This document shows, one piece after another, positions 39,985-50,409 of a stretch of DNA of 64,000 nt. The translations under genes were made by a program, and so were the position numbers. Within the stretch, counting starts at the first letter, position 1. Each line of letters opens with the position of its first letter. The stretch comes from Pseudomonas sp. NCCP-436 (GTDB taxonomy: Bacteria > Pseudomonadota > Gammaproteobacteria > Pseudomonadales > Pseudomonadaceae), in assembly GCF_019656335.1 (NCBI RefSeq), contig NZ_BPLZ01000014.1, positions 34,318-98,317 of the forward strand. The letters are read 5' to 3'. The notes under the pieces were generated by a model. It worked only from the letters and a program-made list of their open reading frames with translations, did no database searches and was not told where the DNA came from.

Positions 39985-40512
39985 ATGTTGAATGGGCCGA
40001 TTCCACCTCACGTTGATCCGCGCAAGCTCGCCGACCGCGAAGCCACCCTCGAAGGGCAGCTCGAACTGGCCAGCCTGCAGCGTCTCTGCGACCCGCTCGC
40101 CGATACGGCGGGCATGGTGCAGGCGAAATTTCATTTCGGGCGTGACGAGCAGAAAACTGTGGTGATCCGCAGTGAGCTCGAGGTTGAGGTCAAGATGGTC
40201 TGCCAGCGTTGTCTGGAGCTGGTCGCGCTACCCATCCGCAGCGAGTGTGAATACGCGGTGGTTCGGGTTGGAGCGAACACTCAGTCCTTGCCCAAGGGCT
40301 ACGACGTGCTGGAAGTGGGTGACGAGCCGCTGGAATTGCTGGGGCTGGTCGAGGACGAACTGCTCCTTGCCCTGCCGATCGTTCCTGCTCATGCCCCAGG
40401 TGATTGCCAGCCGCCGGGCGGTCTCGACGAGTACGAGCCGGGCGAGGACGAGGTATCGCGGTCCAACCCGTTCAGTGTATTGGCGCAGTTAAAGCGTGAC
40501 CCAAACGTTTAG
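39985..40512 (+). CDS. yceD: YceD/DUF177 family protein
   Basis: A 175-residue protein of the DUF177 family, linked with 23S rRNA accumulation and invariably encoded just ahead of rpmF. The conserved CxRCL motif appears as MVCQRCLELV near residues 71-80, with a later acidic ELLGLVEDELLLALPIVPAH segment. It lies 13 bases before rpmF and should be co-transcribed with it. Confidence 0.92.
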   Translation: MLNGPIPPHVDPRKLADREATLEGQLELASLQRLCDPLADTAGMVQAKFHFGRDEQKTVVIRSELEVEVKMVCQRCLELVALPIRSECEYAVVRVGANTQSLPKGYDVLEVGDEPLELLGLVEDELLLALPIVPAHAPGDCQPPGGLDEYEPGEDEVSRSNPFSVLAQLKRDPNV

Positions 40513-40525
40513 GAGTTAATGAGTT

Positions 40526-40708
40526 ATGGCTGTTCAGCAGAACAAAAAATCCCGTTCCGCCCGCGACATGCGCCGTTCGCACGACGCACTCGAGGCTAAC
40601 GCTCTGTCCGTGGAGAAAAGCACCGGTGAGGTTCACCTGCGCCACCACGTATCTCCGGAAGGCGTTTACCGTGGTCGCAAAGTGATCGATAAGGGCGCTG
40701 ACGAGTAA
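40526..40708 (+). CDS. rpmF: Ribosomal protein L32
   Basis: A 60-residue basic protein starting [22 protein letters not shown], with [18 protein letters not shown] in the second half. It lacks the four zinc cysteines of the C+ form, so this is the zinc-independent L32. A GGAG site precedes the start. It belongs to the conserved yceD-rpmF-plsX-fab transcription unit. Confidence 0.98.
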   Translation: MAVQQNKKSRSARDMRRSHDALEANALSVEKSTGEVHLRHHVSPEGVYRGRKVIDKGADE

Positions 40709-40711
40709 TCC

Positions 40712-41722
40712 TTGTCCGCTCCGATCATCGCGATTGATGCAATGGGTGGGGACTTCGGTCCCCACTGCATTGTTCCGGCCTGCCTTGCTGCGCTGGCCGA
40801 GTTCCCCTCGCTGCATCTGACCCTCGTCGGTCAAGACTCCCTGATTGAAGAACAGCTCGCTCGTCACTTCGGTGTCGACCGCAACCGCCTGCGCGTGAAG
40901 CATGCCGGTGAGGTGATCGCCATGGATGAGCGTCCGGCCCAGGTGCTGCGTGGCAAGCCTGATGCCTCCATGCGTGTGGCGCTGGATCTGGTGCGTCAGA
41001 GGCAGGCTGCGGCCTGCGTCAGTGCCGGCAATACTGGTGCGCTAATGGCGCTGTCGCGCTATCTGCTCAAGACTCTGCCCGGGATCGATCGGCCGGCCAT
41101 GGTTAGCCCGATTCCTACCGAACGGGGCGCCTGTTACCTGCTGGATCTCGGCGCCAATGTCGACTGCAGCGCCGAGCACCTCTATCAGTTCGCCATTATG
41201 GGCGCCGTGGCTGCCGAAGCATTGGGCGTGAAGCGACCGCGAGTGGCGTTACTGAACGTCGGTACCGAGGAAATCAAGGGTAATCAGCAGGTCAAGCTGG
41301 CGGCGAGTCTGTTGCGGCAGGCCCGTGGATTGAACTTCGTCGGCTACATAGAAGGCGATGGTGTCTATCGTGGTGAGGCTGATGTGGTGGTGTGTGACGG
41401 TTTCGTCGGCAACATTCTGCTCAAGTCCAGTGAAGGGCTGGTGCGTATGGTCACCGGACGGCTTGAGGCGCTGTTCAATGATGGTCTGTTCGCTCAGGCT
41501 ATAGGAACTCTGGCTATGCCGCTGCTGCGCCGTCTGAAGGCTGATCTGGCGCCATCACGGCACAATGGGGCGAGTTTTCTCGGTCTGCAGGGAATTGTGG
41601 TCAAGAGTCATGGGGCAGCGGGGCAGGAGAGCTTTCAGAGTGCGATTCGCTGCGCGTTGCGCGAAATTGAGGAGAATCTGCCGCAGCGACTGCATGGTCG
41701 ACTTGAGGACTTGTTGCTGTAG
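40712..41722 (+). CDS. plsX: Phosphate acyltransferase PlsX
   Basis: A 336-residue enzyme that turns acyl-ACP into acyl-phosphate, the first step of phospholipid synthesis in most bacteria. The start is the rare TTG at 40712, three bases after the rpmF stop; it gives the usual N-terminus [16 protein letters not shown]. Conserved SAGNTGALM and the C-terminal [21 protein letters not shown] segment (here [14 protein letters not shown]) are present. Low-efficiency initiation may tune PlsX against L32. Confidence 0.95.
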   Translation: MSAPIIAIDAMGGDFGPHCIVPACLAALAEFPSLHLTLVGQDSLIEEQLARHFGVDRNRLRVKHAGEVIAMDERPAQVLRGKPDASMRVALDLVRQRQAAACVSAGNTGALMALSRYLLKTLPGIDRPAMVSPIPTERGACYLLDLGANVDCSAEHLYQFAIMGAVAAEALGVKRPRVALLNVGTEEIKGNQQVKLAASLLRQARGLNFVGYIEGDGVYRGEADVVVCDGFVGNILLKSSEGLVRMVTGRLEALFNDGLFAQAIGTLAMPLLRRLKADLAPSRHNGASFLGLQGIVVKSHGAAGQESFQSAIRCALREIEENLPQRLHGRLEDLLL

Positions 41723-41850
41723 ACTCGTCGCGTTCGATGCTTCGGCTGCTCTGTCGTGAATGTGACCGGGGTAGTTGAGATGCCATCCAACTGACTGTTT
41801 CGACGTCGGTTTCATTGCCGGCGTGATCTTTAGACACAAGGGACTTATTC

Positions 41851-42789
41851 ATGTCAGCATCCCTCGCATTCGTCTTTCCCGGTCAGGGTTCCCAGGCCCT
41901 GGCCATGCTCGCCGAGCATGGCGCCAGCCAGCAACTGGTGCGTGACACCTTTGGCGAGGCTTCCGAAGCTCTTGGTTACGATCTTTGGGCTCTGACCCAG
42001 CAGGGCCCGGAAGAACAACTGAACCAGACCGACAAGACCCAGCCGGCCATTCTTACCGCTTCCATCGCTCTGTGGCGTTTGTGGCAGGCCGATGGTGGTG
42101 CAGCTCCGGCATTCGTTGCCGGTCACAGCCTGGGTGAGTACTCGGCGCTGGTTGCTTCCGGTTGCATCGACTTTGCCGATGCGGTGAAGCTGGTGGAGCG
42201 TCGTGGTCAACTGATGCAGCAGGCCGTGCCGGCCGGGCAGGGCGGTATGGCGGCGATCCTTGGTCTGGAGGACGCTGATGTACTGGCTGCCTGTGCCGAA
42301 GCCGCGCAGGGCGAAGTGGTCAGTGCGGTGAACTTCAACGCGCCGGGTCAGGTGGTGATTGCCGGCAGCGCGGCGGCCGTTGCGCGTGCCATCGAGGCAT
42401 GCAAGGCGAAGGGCGCCAAACGCGCCATGGCATTGCCGGTGAGCGTCCCCTCGCATTGTGCGCTGATGAAACCGGCGGCTGAGCGTTTCGCCGAGTCGAT
42501 CGAGTCGTTGTCTTGGCAGGCGCCGCAGATTCCGCTGGTACAGAACGTCAGTGCTGCGGTGGTATCGGATTTGGCTGAGCTGAAGGCGGATTTGCTGGCG
42601 CAGCTTTACAGTCCGGTGCGTTGGGTCGAGTCCATGGTGCGGTTGTCCGAGCAGGGGGTCACCGATCTGGTCGAGTGTGGCCCTGGCAAGGTGTTGAGTG
42701 GACTCAACAAGCGCTGTGTCAAAGGCATCAATACTCACAACCTGGATACCCCGGATGCCTTCGCTGCCGCACGTGCAGCCCTGGCCTAA
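41851..42789 (+). CDS. fabD: Malonyl-CoA:ACP transacylase FabD
   Basis: A 312-residue enzyme that loads malonate on acyl carrier protein. GQGSQ at residues 11-15 forms the oxyanion side, nucleophile Ser93 is in AGHSLGEYSAL, and His of VPSHCALM is near residue 202. A GGGAC-type site precedes the ATG. fabG follows 16 bases later. Confidence 0.97.
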   Translation: MSASLAFVFPGQGSQALAMLAEHGASQQLVRDTFGEASEALGYDLWALTQQGPEEQLNQTDKTQPAILTASIALWRLWQADGGAAPAFVAGHSLGEYSALVASGCIDFADAVKLVERRGQLMQQAVPAGQGGMAAILGLEDADVLAACAEAAQGEVVSAVNFNAPGQVVIAGSAAAVARAIEACKAKGAKRAMALPVSVPSHCALMKPAAERFAESIESLSWQAPQIPLVQNVSAAVVSDLAELKADLLAQLYSPVRWVESMVRLSEQGVTDLVECGPGKVLSGLNKRCVKGINTHNLDTPDAFAAARAALA

Positions 42790-42805
42790 GCAAGGAGAAC
42801 GAATC

Positions 42806-43549
42806 ATGAGTCTGCAAGGTAAAGTCGCTCTGGTAACCGGCGCCAGCCGTGGCATCGGCCAGGCTATTGCCCTCGAGTTGGGGCGCCAGGGTGCCATTGT
42901 CATTGGTACCGCCACTACTGCTTCAGGTGCCGAGCGCATTGCCGAAACCCTGAGGGCCAATGGCGTCGAAGGCGCCGGACTGGTGCTCGACGTGGGCAGC
43001 GACGAATCGGTGGCCAGCACCCTCGAACACATTCAGCAACATCTTGGTCAGCCGCTGATTCTGGTGAACAACGCCGGCATTACCCGTGACAACCTGATGC
43101 TGCGGATGAAGGATGACGAGTGGCATGACGTCATCAACACCAACCTCAACAGTCTGTACCGTTTGTCCAAGGCGGTGCTGCGTGGCATGACCAAGGCCCG
43201 CTTCGGGCGCATTATCAACATCGGTTCGGTAGTCGGGGCGATGGGCAATGCCGGTCAGGTCAACTATGCGGCGGCCAAGGCCGGCCTGGAGGGCTTCAGC
43301 CGGGCGCTGGCTCGTGAGGTAGGTTCGCGCGGTATCACGGTAAACTCCGTGGCACCGGGCTTCATCGATACCGACATGACTCGCGAACTGCCGGAAGCGC
43401 AGCGCGAGGCGCTGCTGACCCAGATTCCACTGGGGCGTCTGGGGCAGGCCGAAGAGATCGCCAAGGTGGTAGGTTTCCTCGCTTCCGATGGCGCAGGCTA
43501 TGTCACCGGGGCTACCATCCCGGTCAATGGCGGTATGTACATGAGCTGA
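42806..43549 (+). CDS. fabG: 3-oxoacyl-ACP reductase FabG
   Basis: A 247-residue short-chain dehydrogenase that reduces beta-ketoacyl-ACP with NADPH. Cofactor motif TGASRGIGQ at residues 12-20, NNAG near 86-89, and the catalytic Ser and YxxxK (VNYAAAKAG) near residues 138-155. The C-terminus ends GGMYMS. An AAGGAG site precedes the start. Confidence 0.97.
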   Translation: MSLQGKVALVTGASRGIGQAIALELGRQGAIVIGTATTASGAERIAETLRANGVEGAGLVLDVGSDESVASTLEHIQQHLGQPLILVNNAGITRDNLMLRMKDDEWHDVINTNLNSLYRLSKAVLRGMTKARFGRIINIGSVVGAMGNAGQVNYAAAKAGLEGFSRALAREVGSRGITVNSVAPGFIDTDMTRELPEAQREALLTQIPLGRLGQAEEIAKVVGFLASDGAGYVTGATIPVNGGMYMS

Positions 43550-43556
43550 AAATGCT

Positions 43557-43576
43557 GCCTCCGGTTTGCCGGAGGC
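43557..43576 (+). terminator. Hairpin after fabG
   Basis: Eight-base stem GCCTCCGG/CCGGAGGC with a TTTG loop, eight bases past the fabG stop. No T run follows, so it may only attenuate read-through into acpP or protect the 3' end. Confidence 0.45.
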
Positions 43577-43697
43577 GTGCGAATGTGACGCGGATCACCG
43601 GAAAACTGTCATAGTGCCTGTCTAAAATCCGTTATAAAGCTGCAACAGGTTTATAGACAGATCGTTGAAGTGTTCCTAAGGGATCCCCGCATTCAGC

Positions 43698-43725
43698 TTG
43701 AAATGCTAAAAACCCTTTCTATACA
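43698..43725 (+). promoter_or_regulatory. acpP promoter
   Basis: -35 TTGAAA (43698-43703), 16-base spacer, -10 TATACA (43720-43725), giving a leader of about 45 bases. It fits the need for high acpP expression independent of fabDG. A CTGTCTA/TAGACAG inverted repeat (43619-43625 and 43655-43661) lies upstream. Confidence 0.55.
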
Positions 43726-43777
43726 CTTGGCCGCTACCAGCTGCCTGGATTTGTCCAATTAGGAGTGAAAACAAGGT

Positions 43778-44014
43778 ATGAGCACCATCGAAGAACGCGT
43801 CAAGAAAATCGTTGCCGAGCAACTTGGCGTCAAGGAAGAGGAAGTAACCAACGGTGCTTCCTTCGTTGAAGATCTGGGTGCCGACTCTCTTGACACCGTG
43901 GAGCTGGTGATGGCTCTCGAAGAAGAATTCGAGACCGAGATCCCGGATGAGCAAGCAGAGAAGATCACCACCGTTCAGGAAGCCATTGATTACGTGACTG
44001 CCCACGCGCAATAA
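43778..44014 (+). CDS. acpP: Acyl carrier protein
   Basis: A 78-residue acidic protein, the carrier for fatty-acid intermediates. The phosphopantetheine serine is Ser37 in [11 protein letters not shown] strong AGGAG site precedes the ATG. It has its own promoter and a strong terminator, so it is expressed mainly as a single gene. Confidence 0.99.
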   Translation: MSTIEERVKKIVAEQLGVKEEEVTNGASFVEDLGADSLDTVELVMALEEEFETEIPDEQAEKITTVQEAIDYVTAHAQ

Positions 44015-44038
44015 GTCACAGTCAACTGCCTGACTGAG

Positions 44039-44077
44039 AAAAGCCGCACTGCCCTAATCAGGCGTGCGGCTTTTCTT
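44039..44077 (+). terminator. Intrinsic terminator of acpP
   Basis: Long stem AAAAGCCGCAC/GTGCGGCTTTT extended by GCC/GGC past one bulged T, loop of seven, ending in T4CT3. It limits read-through into fabF. Confidence 0.92.
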
Positions 44078-44120
44078 TACGTGCAAGGCGCCGTGTCGCC
44101 TAGAACAAGAGGAGATTGCT

Positions 44121-45365
44121 GTGTCGCGTAGACGCGTCGTGGTTACCGGTATGGGCATGTTGTCGCCACTGGGTAACGATGTGCCGAGCAGCTGGCAGGG
44201 CATTTTGGCCGGGCGCAGTGGCATCGGTCTGATCGAGCATATGGACCTGTCCGCCTACTCCACCCGTTTCGGCGGATCGGTCAAGGGATTCAACGTTGAG
44301 GAGTATCTTTCCGCCAAGGAGGCGCGCAAGCTCGACCTGTTCATTCAATATGGTCTGGCTGCCTGTTTCCAGGCCATGCGTGATTCCGGACTGGAAGTCA
44401 CCGATGCCAACCGGGAGCGTATCGGTGTGGTCATGGGTTCCGGTATTGGCGGGCTGACTAATATCGAGAACAACTGCAAGTCGCTGTTCGATCAGGGGCC
44501 GCGGCGCATTTCGCCTTTCTTCGTGCCCGGCTCGATCATCAATATGATTTCCGGCTTCCTGTCGATCCACCTGGGACTGCAGGGGCCGAACTATGCCATC
44601 GCCACAGCCTGTACCACCGGTACTCACTGCATTGGCATGGCTGCGCGCAATATTGCCTACGGCGAGGCCGATGTGATGGTCGCCGGCGGCGCCGAGATGG
44701 CCGCCTGCGGACTGGGCATGGGCGGTTTCGGCGCGGCGCGTGCATTGTCGACCCGCAACGACGAGCCGACCAAGGCCAGTCGTCCGTGGGACAAGAACCG
44801 TGATGGCTTCGTGCTGTCTGATGGTGCCGGCGCACTGGTGCTGGAAGAGCTGGATCACGCCAAGGCGCGTGGCGCCACCATTTACGCCGAACTGATCGGT
44901 TTCGGCATGAGCGGCGACGCCTTCCACATGACCTCGCCTCCCGAGGACGGTGCCGGCGCGGCACGTTGCATGGCTTCGGCGCTGCGTGATGCCGGTCTCA
45001 ACCCGGATCAGGTGCAGTACGTCAACGCGCACGGGACTTCCACTCCGGCCGGCGATCTGGCTGAAGTCGCGGCGGTGAAGAAGGTATTTGGCGAGCATGC
45101 CTACAGGCTTTCGGTCAGTTCGACCAAGTCGATGACCGGTCATCTGCTCGGTGCGGCCGGAGCGGTGGAAGCCATCTTCAGCGTGTTGGCAATTCGCGAC
45201 CAAGTGGCGCCGCCGACCATCAACTTGGACGAACCGGACGAAGGTTGCGACCTCGACTTTGTCGCACATCAGGCCAAGGCAAGGCCGATCGAGGTGGCGC
45301 TGTCGAACTCCTTCGGTTTCGGCGGTACTAACGGTTCGCTGTTGTTCCGTCGGTTCCAGGGATGA
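44121..45365 (+). CDS. fabF: 3-oxoacyl-ACP synthase II (FabF)
   Basis: A 414-residue condensing enzyme. The triad is complete: Cys164 (TACTTGTHC), His304 ([11 protein letters not shown]) and His341 ([10 protein letters not shown]). It extends acyl-ACP by two carbons and controls unsaturated chain length. GTG at 44121 ([11 protein letters not shown]) follows an AGAGGAG site and is chosen over the upstream in-frame ATG, which lies in the acpP terminator. It overlaps pabC by four bases. Confidence 0.97.
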   Translation: MSRRRVVVTGMGMLSPLGNDVPSSWQGILAGRSGIGLIEHMDLSAYSTRFGGSVKGFNVEEYLSAKEARKLDLFIQYGLAACFQAMRDSGLEVTDANRERIGVVMGSGIGGLTNIENNCKSLFDQGPRRISPFFVPGSIINMISGFLSIHLGLQGPNYAIATACTTGTHCIGMAARNIAYGEADVMVAGGAEMAACGLGMGGFGAARALSTRNDEPTKASRPWDKNRDGFVLSDGAGALVLEELDHAKARGATIYAELIGFGMSGDAFHMTSPPEDGAGAARCMASALRDAGLNPDQVQYVNAHGTSTPAGDLAEVAAVKKVFGEHAYRLSVSSTKSMTGHLLGAAGAVEAIFSVLAIRDQVAPPTINLDEPDEGCDLDFVAHQAKARPIEVALSNSFGFGGTNGSLLFRRFQG

Positions 45366-46180
45366 TGCAGAGCTGGGTCAACGGCGCGCCTGGCGATCTG
45401 CTGTCGGTTCGCGATCGTGGCCTGGCTTACGGCGACGGCCTGTTTGAGACGCTCGCCGTACGTGGTGGGCGAATTCGCTTGTTGTCGCGACATCTGGCGC
45501 GCCTTGCCGAAGGTTGCCGGAGATTGTCGTTACCGCTGGATCTGGCACTGGTAGAAGCCGAGTTGACGGCCTTCGCTGCACAGACAGGTGAAGGTGTGGT
45601 CAAACTGCTGGTAACTCGTGGTGAAGGGCAGCGCGGCTATACGCTGCCCGATCCCTGCCAGCCGCTACGGATTCTCCAGGCCGGGCCGCTGCCGCAATAT
45701 CCGGCGGCCCACGCCGAGCAGGGTGTGTGTCTGTTTCCCTGTGCCACCCGACTGTCCGAGCAACCGCTATTGGCCGGGCTCAAGCATCTCAACCGTCTGG
45801 AACAGGTGCTGGCCCGAGCGGAATGGCAGGGGGGCGAATACGCCGAAGGGTTGATGCGCGATGCTCACGGTCGAGTGATCGAAGGGATCTTCAGCAACCT
45901 GTTTCTGGTACGCGACGGGGCGCTGCTTACCGCCGAGCTGTCGCGCTGCGGCGTTGCCGGAGTTATGCGTGCAGAGATCCTTGAACGGGCGCATGGCCTG
46001 GGTTGGCCAGTGGCAATTCGCGATATTGCCTACGACGAGCTGCTGGCAGCCGACGAGGTGTTTCTCTGCAACAGCCTTTACGGCATCTGGCCGGTGCGGA
46101 CGCTGCAGGCACGGCACTGGCCGGTCGGGCAGCTCACCCGTAAACTGCAGGGCATTCTTGACGATTTGATGAGTAACTGA
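45362..46180 (+). CDS. pabC: Aminodeoxychorismate lyase PabC
   Basis: A 272-residue PLP enzyme of fold type IV. It releases pyruvate from 4-amino-4-deoxychorismate to give p-aminobenzoate for folate. The PLP lysine is in [15 protein letters not shown] near residue 140, and [10 protein letters not shown] is the cofactor phosphate region. It is coupled to fabF by ATGA and precedes mltG by three bases, as in E. coli. Confidence 0.95.
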   Translation: MMQSWVNGAPGDLLSVRDRGLAYGDGLFETLAVRGGRIRLLSRHLARLAEGCRRLSLPLDLALVEAELTAFAAQTGEGVVKLLVTRGEGQRGYTLPDPCQPLRILQAGPLPQYPAAHAEQGVCLFPCATRLSEQPLLAGLKHLNRLEQVLARAEWQGGEYAEGLMRDAHGRVIEGIFSNLFLVRDGALLTAELSRCGVAGVMRAEILERAHGLGWPVAIRDIAYDELLAADEVFLCNSLYGIWPVRTLQARHWPVGQLTRKLQGILDDLMSN

Positions 46181-46183
46181 CTG

Positions 46184-47239
46184 GTGCTACGCAAGATTCT
46201 GCTGCTGCTCGAATGTGGCGTGCTGTTGGCAGCGGTGCTGGTGATCGGCGCGGCCTGGCAACAGAACCGGGCACTGCAGCAGCCCCTGCAACTGAGCGAG
46301 GAAATGCTCCTGGAAGTACCAGCCGGCTCTACTCCCGGTGGCCTGCTCAACCGCTTACAGGCGCAGGGCGTGATAGATGGAGCACTCTGGCTGCGTCTGT
46401 ACTGGCGCTTCAATCTTGGGGGGGCTGCTCTGCACAGTGGCGAATACCGCTTGCAGCCAACCCAGAATGCCCGGGAAATGCTTGCTCTGTGGCAGCGCGG
46501 CGAGGTGGTGCAGTACAGCCTCACGCTGGTGGAAGGCTGGAATTTCCGCCAGGTACGCGCTGCGCTGGGGCGCCAGGAGCGCCTGGAGCAGCGTCTGGCC
46601 AACCTCAGCGATGCCGAGCTGATGAAGCGATTAGGCCTGGCAGGGCAGAATCCGGAAGGGCGCTTCTTCCCGGACACCTACCGCTATGTGCGTGGCATGA
46701 GCGACGAGGATTTGCTGCGCCAGGCCAATGCGCGACTGGAGTCGGTGCTGGCCGAGGAGTGGCAGAAGCGTGCCGACAACTTGCCCTATCGCGAGCCTTA
46801 CGATGCTCTGATCATGGCCTCGATGATCGAGAAGGAAACCGGTGTGCCGGAGGAGCGGGAAGCGATTGCCGGAGTCTTTGTCCGCCGGCTGCGCCTGGGC
46901 ATGCGCCTGCAGACCGACCCGACGGTCATTTATGGCATGGGTGAACGCTACAACGGCCGTATCACTCGGGCTGATCTGCGTCGGCCGACGCCTTACAACA
47001 CATACACCATCGACGGCATGCCGCCGACGCCGATTGCCATGGTGGGGCGCGAGGCGATTCGCGCCGCGCTCAACCCGGCCGACGGTCGTGCGCTGTATTT
47101 CGTCGCCCGCGGCGACGGTAGCCACGTATTTTCCAATACTCTGGCCGAGCACAACCGTGCTGTACGCCAGTATCAGCTCAAGCGGCGTGCCGACTACCGT
47201 TCCAGCCCGGCACCGCGTGTGGCGGACGAAACTGAATAA
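46184..47239 (+). CDS. mltG: Endolytic murein transglycosylase MltG
   Basis: A 351-residue inner-membrane protein (helix at residues about 5-23) with a LysM-like part and a YceG catalytic domain. The catalytic Glu is in ASMIEKETGVPEER near residue 221, and QTDPTVIYG follows. It cuts nascent glycan strands and may end polymerisation. The start is GTG at 46184. Confidence 0.95.
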   Translation: MLRKILLLLECGVLLAAVLVIGAAWQQNRALQQPLQLSEEMLLEVPAGSTPGGLLNRLQAQGVIDGALWLRLYWRFNLGGAALHSGEYRLQPTQNAREMLALWQRGEVVQYSLTLVEGWNFRQVRAALGRQERLEQRLANLSDAELMKRLGLAGQNPEGRFFPDTYRYVRGMSDEDLLRQANARLESVLAEEWQKRADNLPYREPYDALIMASMIEKETGVPEEREAIAGVFVRRLRLGMRLQTDPTVIYGMGERYNGRITRADLRRPTPYNTYTIDGMPPTPIAMVGREAIRAALNPADGRALYFVARGDGSHVFSNTLAEHNRAVRQYQLKRRADYRSSPAPRVADETE

Positions 47240-48860
<1,621 letters not shown>

Positions 48861-48897
48861 AATCGGTGTTCATGCAATAGACGTCAGGAATGTGTCG

Positions 48898-49254
48898 ATG
48901 AGTCTGCCACCCAATCTGGGGCCCCGTAACGGCATTTTGTCCCTGACCATCAAGGACAAATCCGTGTTGTATGCGGCCTATATGCCCTTCATCAAGAACG
49001 GCGGCCTCTTCATTCCCACCAACAAGAACTACAAGCTTGGTGACGAAGTGTTCATGCTGCTCAACCTGATGGACGAACCGGAAAAGATTCCCGTGGCCGG
49101 CAAGGTGGTGTGGATCACCCCCAAGGGCGCTCAGGGTAGCCGCGCCGCGGGGGTCGGGGTGCAGTTCAACGATGGCGACAACACCGCCCGCAACAAGATC
49201 GAGACCTACCTTGCCGGTGCGTTGAAATCGGATCGACCGACCCATACCATGTAA
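48898..49254 (+). CDS. pilZ: Type IV pilus protein PilZ
   Basis: A 118-residue PilZ-domain protein needed for type IV pilus assembly. It lacks the RxxxR motif for c-di-GMP, as is typical for the true PilZ orthologue. It starts MSLPPNLGPRNGILSLTIKDK and has the NGGLFIPTNKNYKLGDEV and VVWITPKGAQGSRAAGVGVQF strands. In Xanthomonas and Pseudomonas it works with PilB and FimX. The start at 48898 removes an upstream extension into holB. Confidence 0.95.
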   Translation: MSLPPNLGPRNGILSLTIKDKSVLYAAYMPFIKNGGLFIPTNKNYKLGDEVFMLLNLMDEPEKIPVAGKVVWITPKGAQGSRAAGVGVQFNDGDNTARNKIETYLAGALKSDRPTHTM

Positions 49255-49343
49255 CCATCGGGTCGTCTGTTCGCCGGCTGGCCTCCAGCCCGTGAATGCT
49301 TTCGATTACAATCCGGTGTTTTTCCTGTGCCGGGTTTTCTGCT

Positions 49344-50126
49344 GTGCTGATTGACTCCCACTGTCACCTTGATCGTCTTGACCTTGCTGCCCATGGCGGT
49401 TCGCTGGATGCAGCTCTGGATGCTGCGCGTGCCGTCGGTGTCGGGCATTTCCTGTGCATTGGCGTCAGCGCCGAAAATGCCGCGATAGTACGCAGCCTGG
49501 CGGCGCGTTATGCGGATGTCGACTGCTCTGTGGGGATTCACCCGCTGGATCTGCAGCCTGGCGCCGAGCCGGCGCTGGACTGGTTGCTGGGCGAGCTGGC
49601 GCATCCAGAGGTGGTAGCCATTGGTGAGACGGGGCTGGATTACCACTATGAACCCGAGTCGGCCGCCCTGCAGCAGACATCCTTCCGGTTGCATCTGGAG
49701 GCCGCTCGCATCACTGGCAAACCGGTAGTTGTGCATACCCGCGAAGCCCGCGCCGACACTCTGACACTGTTGCGTGAGGCAGCGCTACCGCAGGCTGGCG
49801 TATTGCACTGCTTCACCGAGGATTGGGAAATGGCCCGCGCAGCACTGGATCTGGGTTTCTATATCTCGCTATCGGGCATCGTCACCTTCCGTAATGCCGA
49901 TGCGCTACGTGAGGTGGCGCGACAGGTGCCGGCGGATCGTCTGCTGGTGGAAACCGATTCGCCCTATCTGGCGCCGGTTCCACATCGTGGCAAGCCCAAC
50001 CTGCCGCAATACGTGCGTGAGGTGGCGCAATTCCTTGCCGATCTGCGCGGTGTGGACTTCGAGACCCTGGCCGAGCAGAGCAGCTGCAACTTCAAGCGGT
50101 TGTTCCCACTAGCCCGAGTGGCCTGA
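49344..50126 (+). CDS. TatD-family metal-dependent hydrolase
   Basis: A 260-residue TIM-barrel hydrolase. Metal ligands: DSHCHLD at residues 4-10, Glu in AIGETGLDYH, VVHTRE, and LVETDSPYL near residue 209. Family members are 3'-5' exonucleases or D-aminoacyl hydrolases, and the YcfH branch is the one beside holB and pilZ. Start GTG 49344 gives the standard LIDSHCHLD opening. Confidence 0.93.
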   Translation: MLIDSHCHLDRLDLAAHGGSLDAALDAARAVGVGHFLCIGVSAENAAIVRSLAARYADVDCSVGIHPLDLQPGAEPALDWLLGELAHPEVVAIGETGLDYHYEPESAALQQTSFRLHLEAARITGKPVVVHTREARADTLTLLREAALPQAGVLHCFTEDWEMARAALDLGFYISLSGIVTFRNADALREVARQVPADRLLVETDSPYLAPVPHRGKPNLPQYVREVAQFLADLRGVDFETLAEQSSCNFKRLFPLARVA

Positions 50127-50143
50127 GTCTGCCGGGTGACGGC

Positions 50144-50179
50144 AAAAAAAACCCGGATTCTGGGGGGGCGAATCCGGGT
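50144..50179 (-). terminator. Intrinsic terminator of rgsA
   Basis: Ten-base-pair perfect stem followed on the minus strand by eight T. The loop has seven C in a row. It also faces the end of tatD, but lacks a T run on the plus strand. Confidence 0.95.
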
Positions 50180-50262
50180 CAAGATCATTAGGAGTAAATC
50201 AAGGTACGCGATCCACGCTACCTTGGCTGGCGGGGCACTTGGGGGGATGCCGTGCACCAGTA
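50144..50262 (-). ncRNA. rgsA: RgsA (P16) small regulatory RNA
   Basis: A minus-strand RNA gene of about 119 bases directly downstream of tatD, exactly where P. aeruginosa carries rgsA (PA2958.1, from memory). It ends with a perfect intrinsic terminator (50144-50179: stem ACCCGGATTC/GAATCCGGGT, C7-containing loop, eight T). A second hairpin, CAAGGTA/TACCTTG with an inner GCG/CGC, lies at 50200-50225. The -10 CAATACT (50269-50275 on the minus strand) is one base from the RpoS form CTATACT and puts the RNA start near 50262. In Pseudomonas RgsA is RpoS-dependent and indirectly under GacA; it helps oxidative stress survival. Exact ends are inferred. Confidence 0.75.
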
Positions 50263-50268
50263 AGCTTC

Positions 50269-50300
50269 AGTATTGGTCATATGCTCTGGGCGTCCAGAGC
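50269..50300 (-). promoter_or_regulatory. rgsA promoter: RpoS-like -10 and upstream dyad
   Basis: CAATACT on the minus strand (50269-50275) is an RpoS-type -10. An inverted repeat, GCTCTGG-N4-CCAGAGC (50283-50300), occupies about -21 to -38, where a -35 box would sit; no TTGACA-like sequence is present. The dyad may bind a regulator. Confidence 0.5.
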
Positions 50301-50409
50301 AGATCGTGCATTTTTTAAACAGATTTGGAATACCCGGGAAGCTGCTGAGTCCGACGCAGCCTTTGTCGCCTGGCGGCACGACCGAAGGGCTGTACGTCGC
50401 TTGCGCCTT

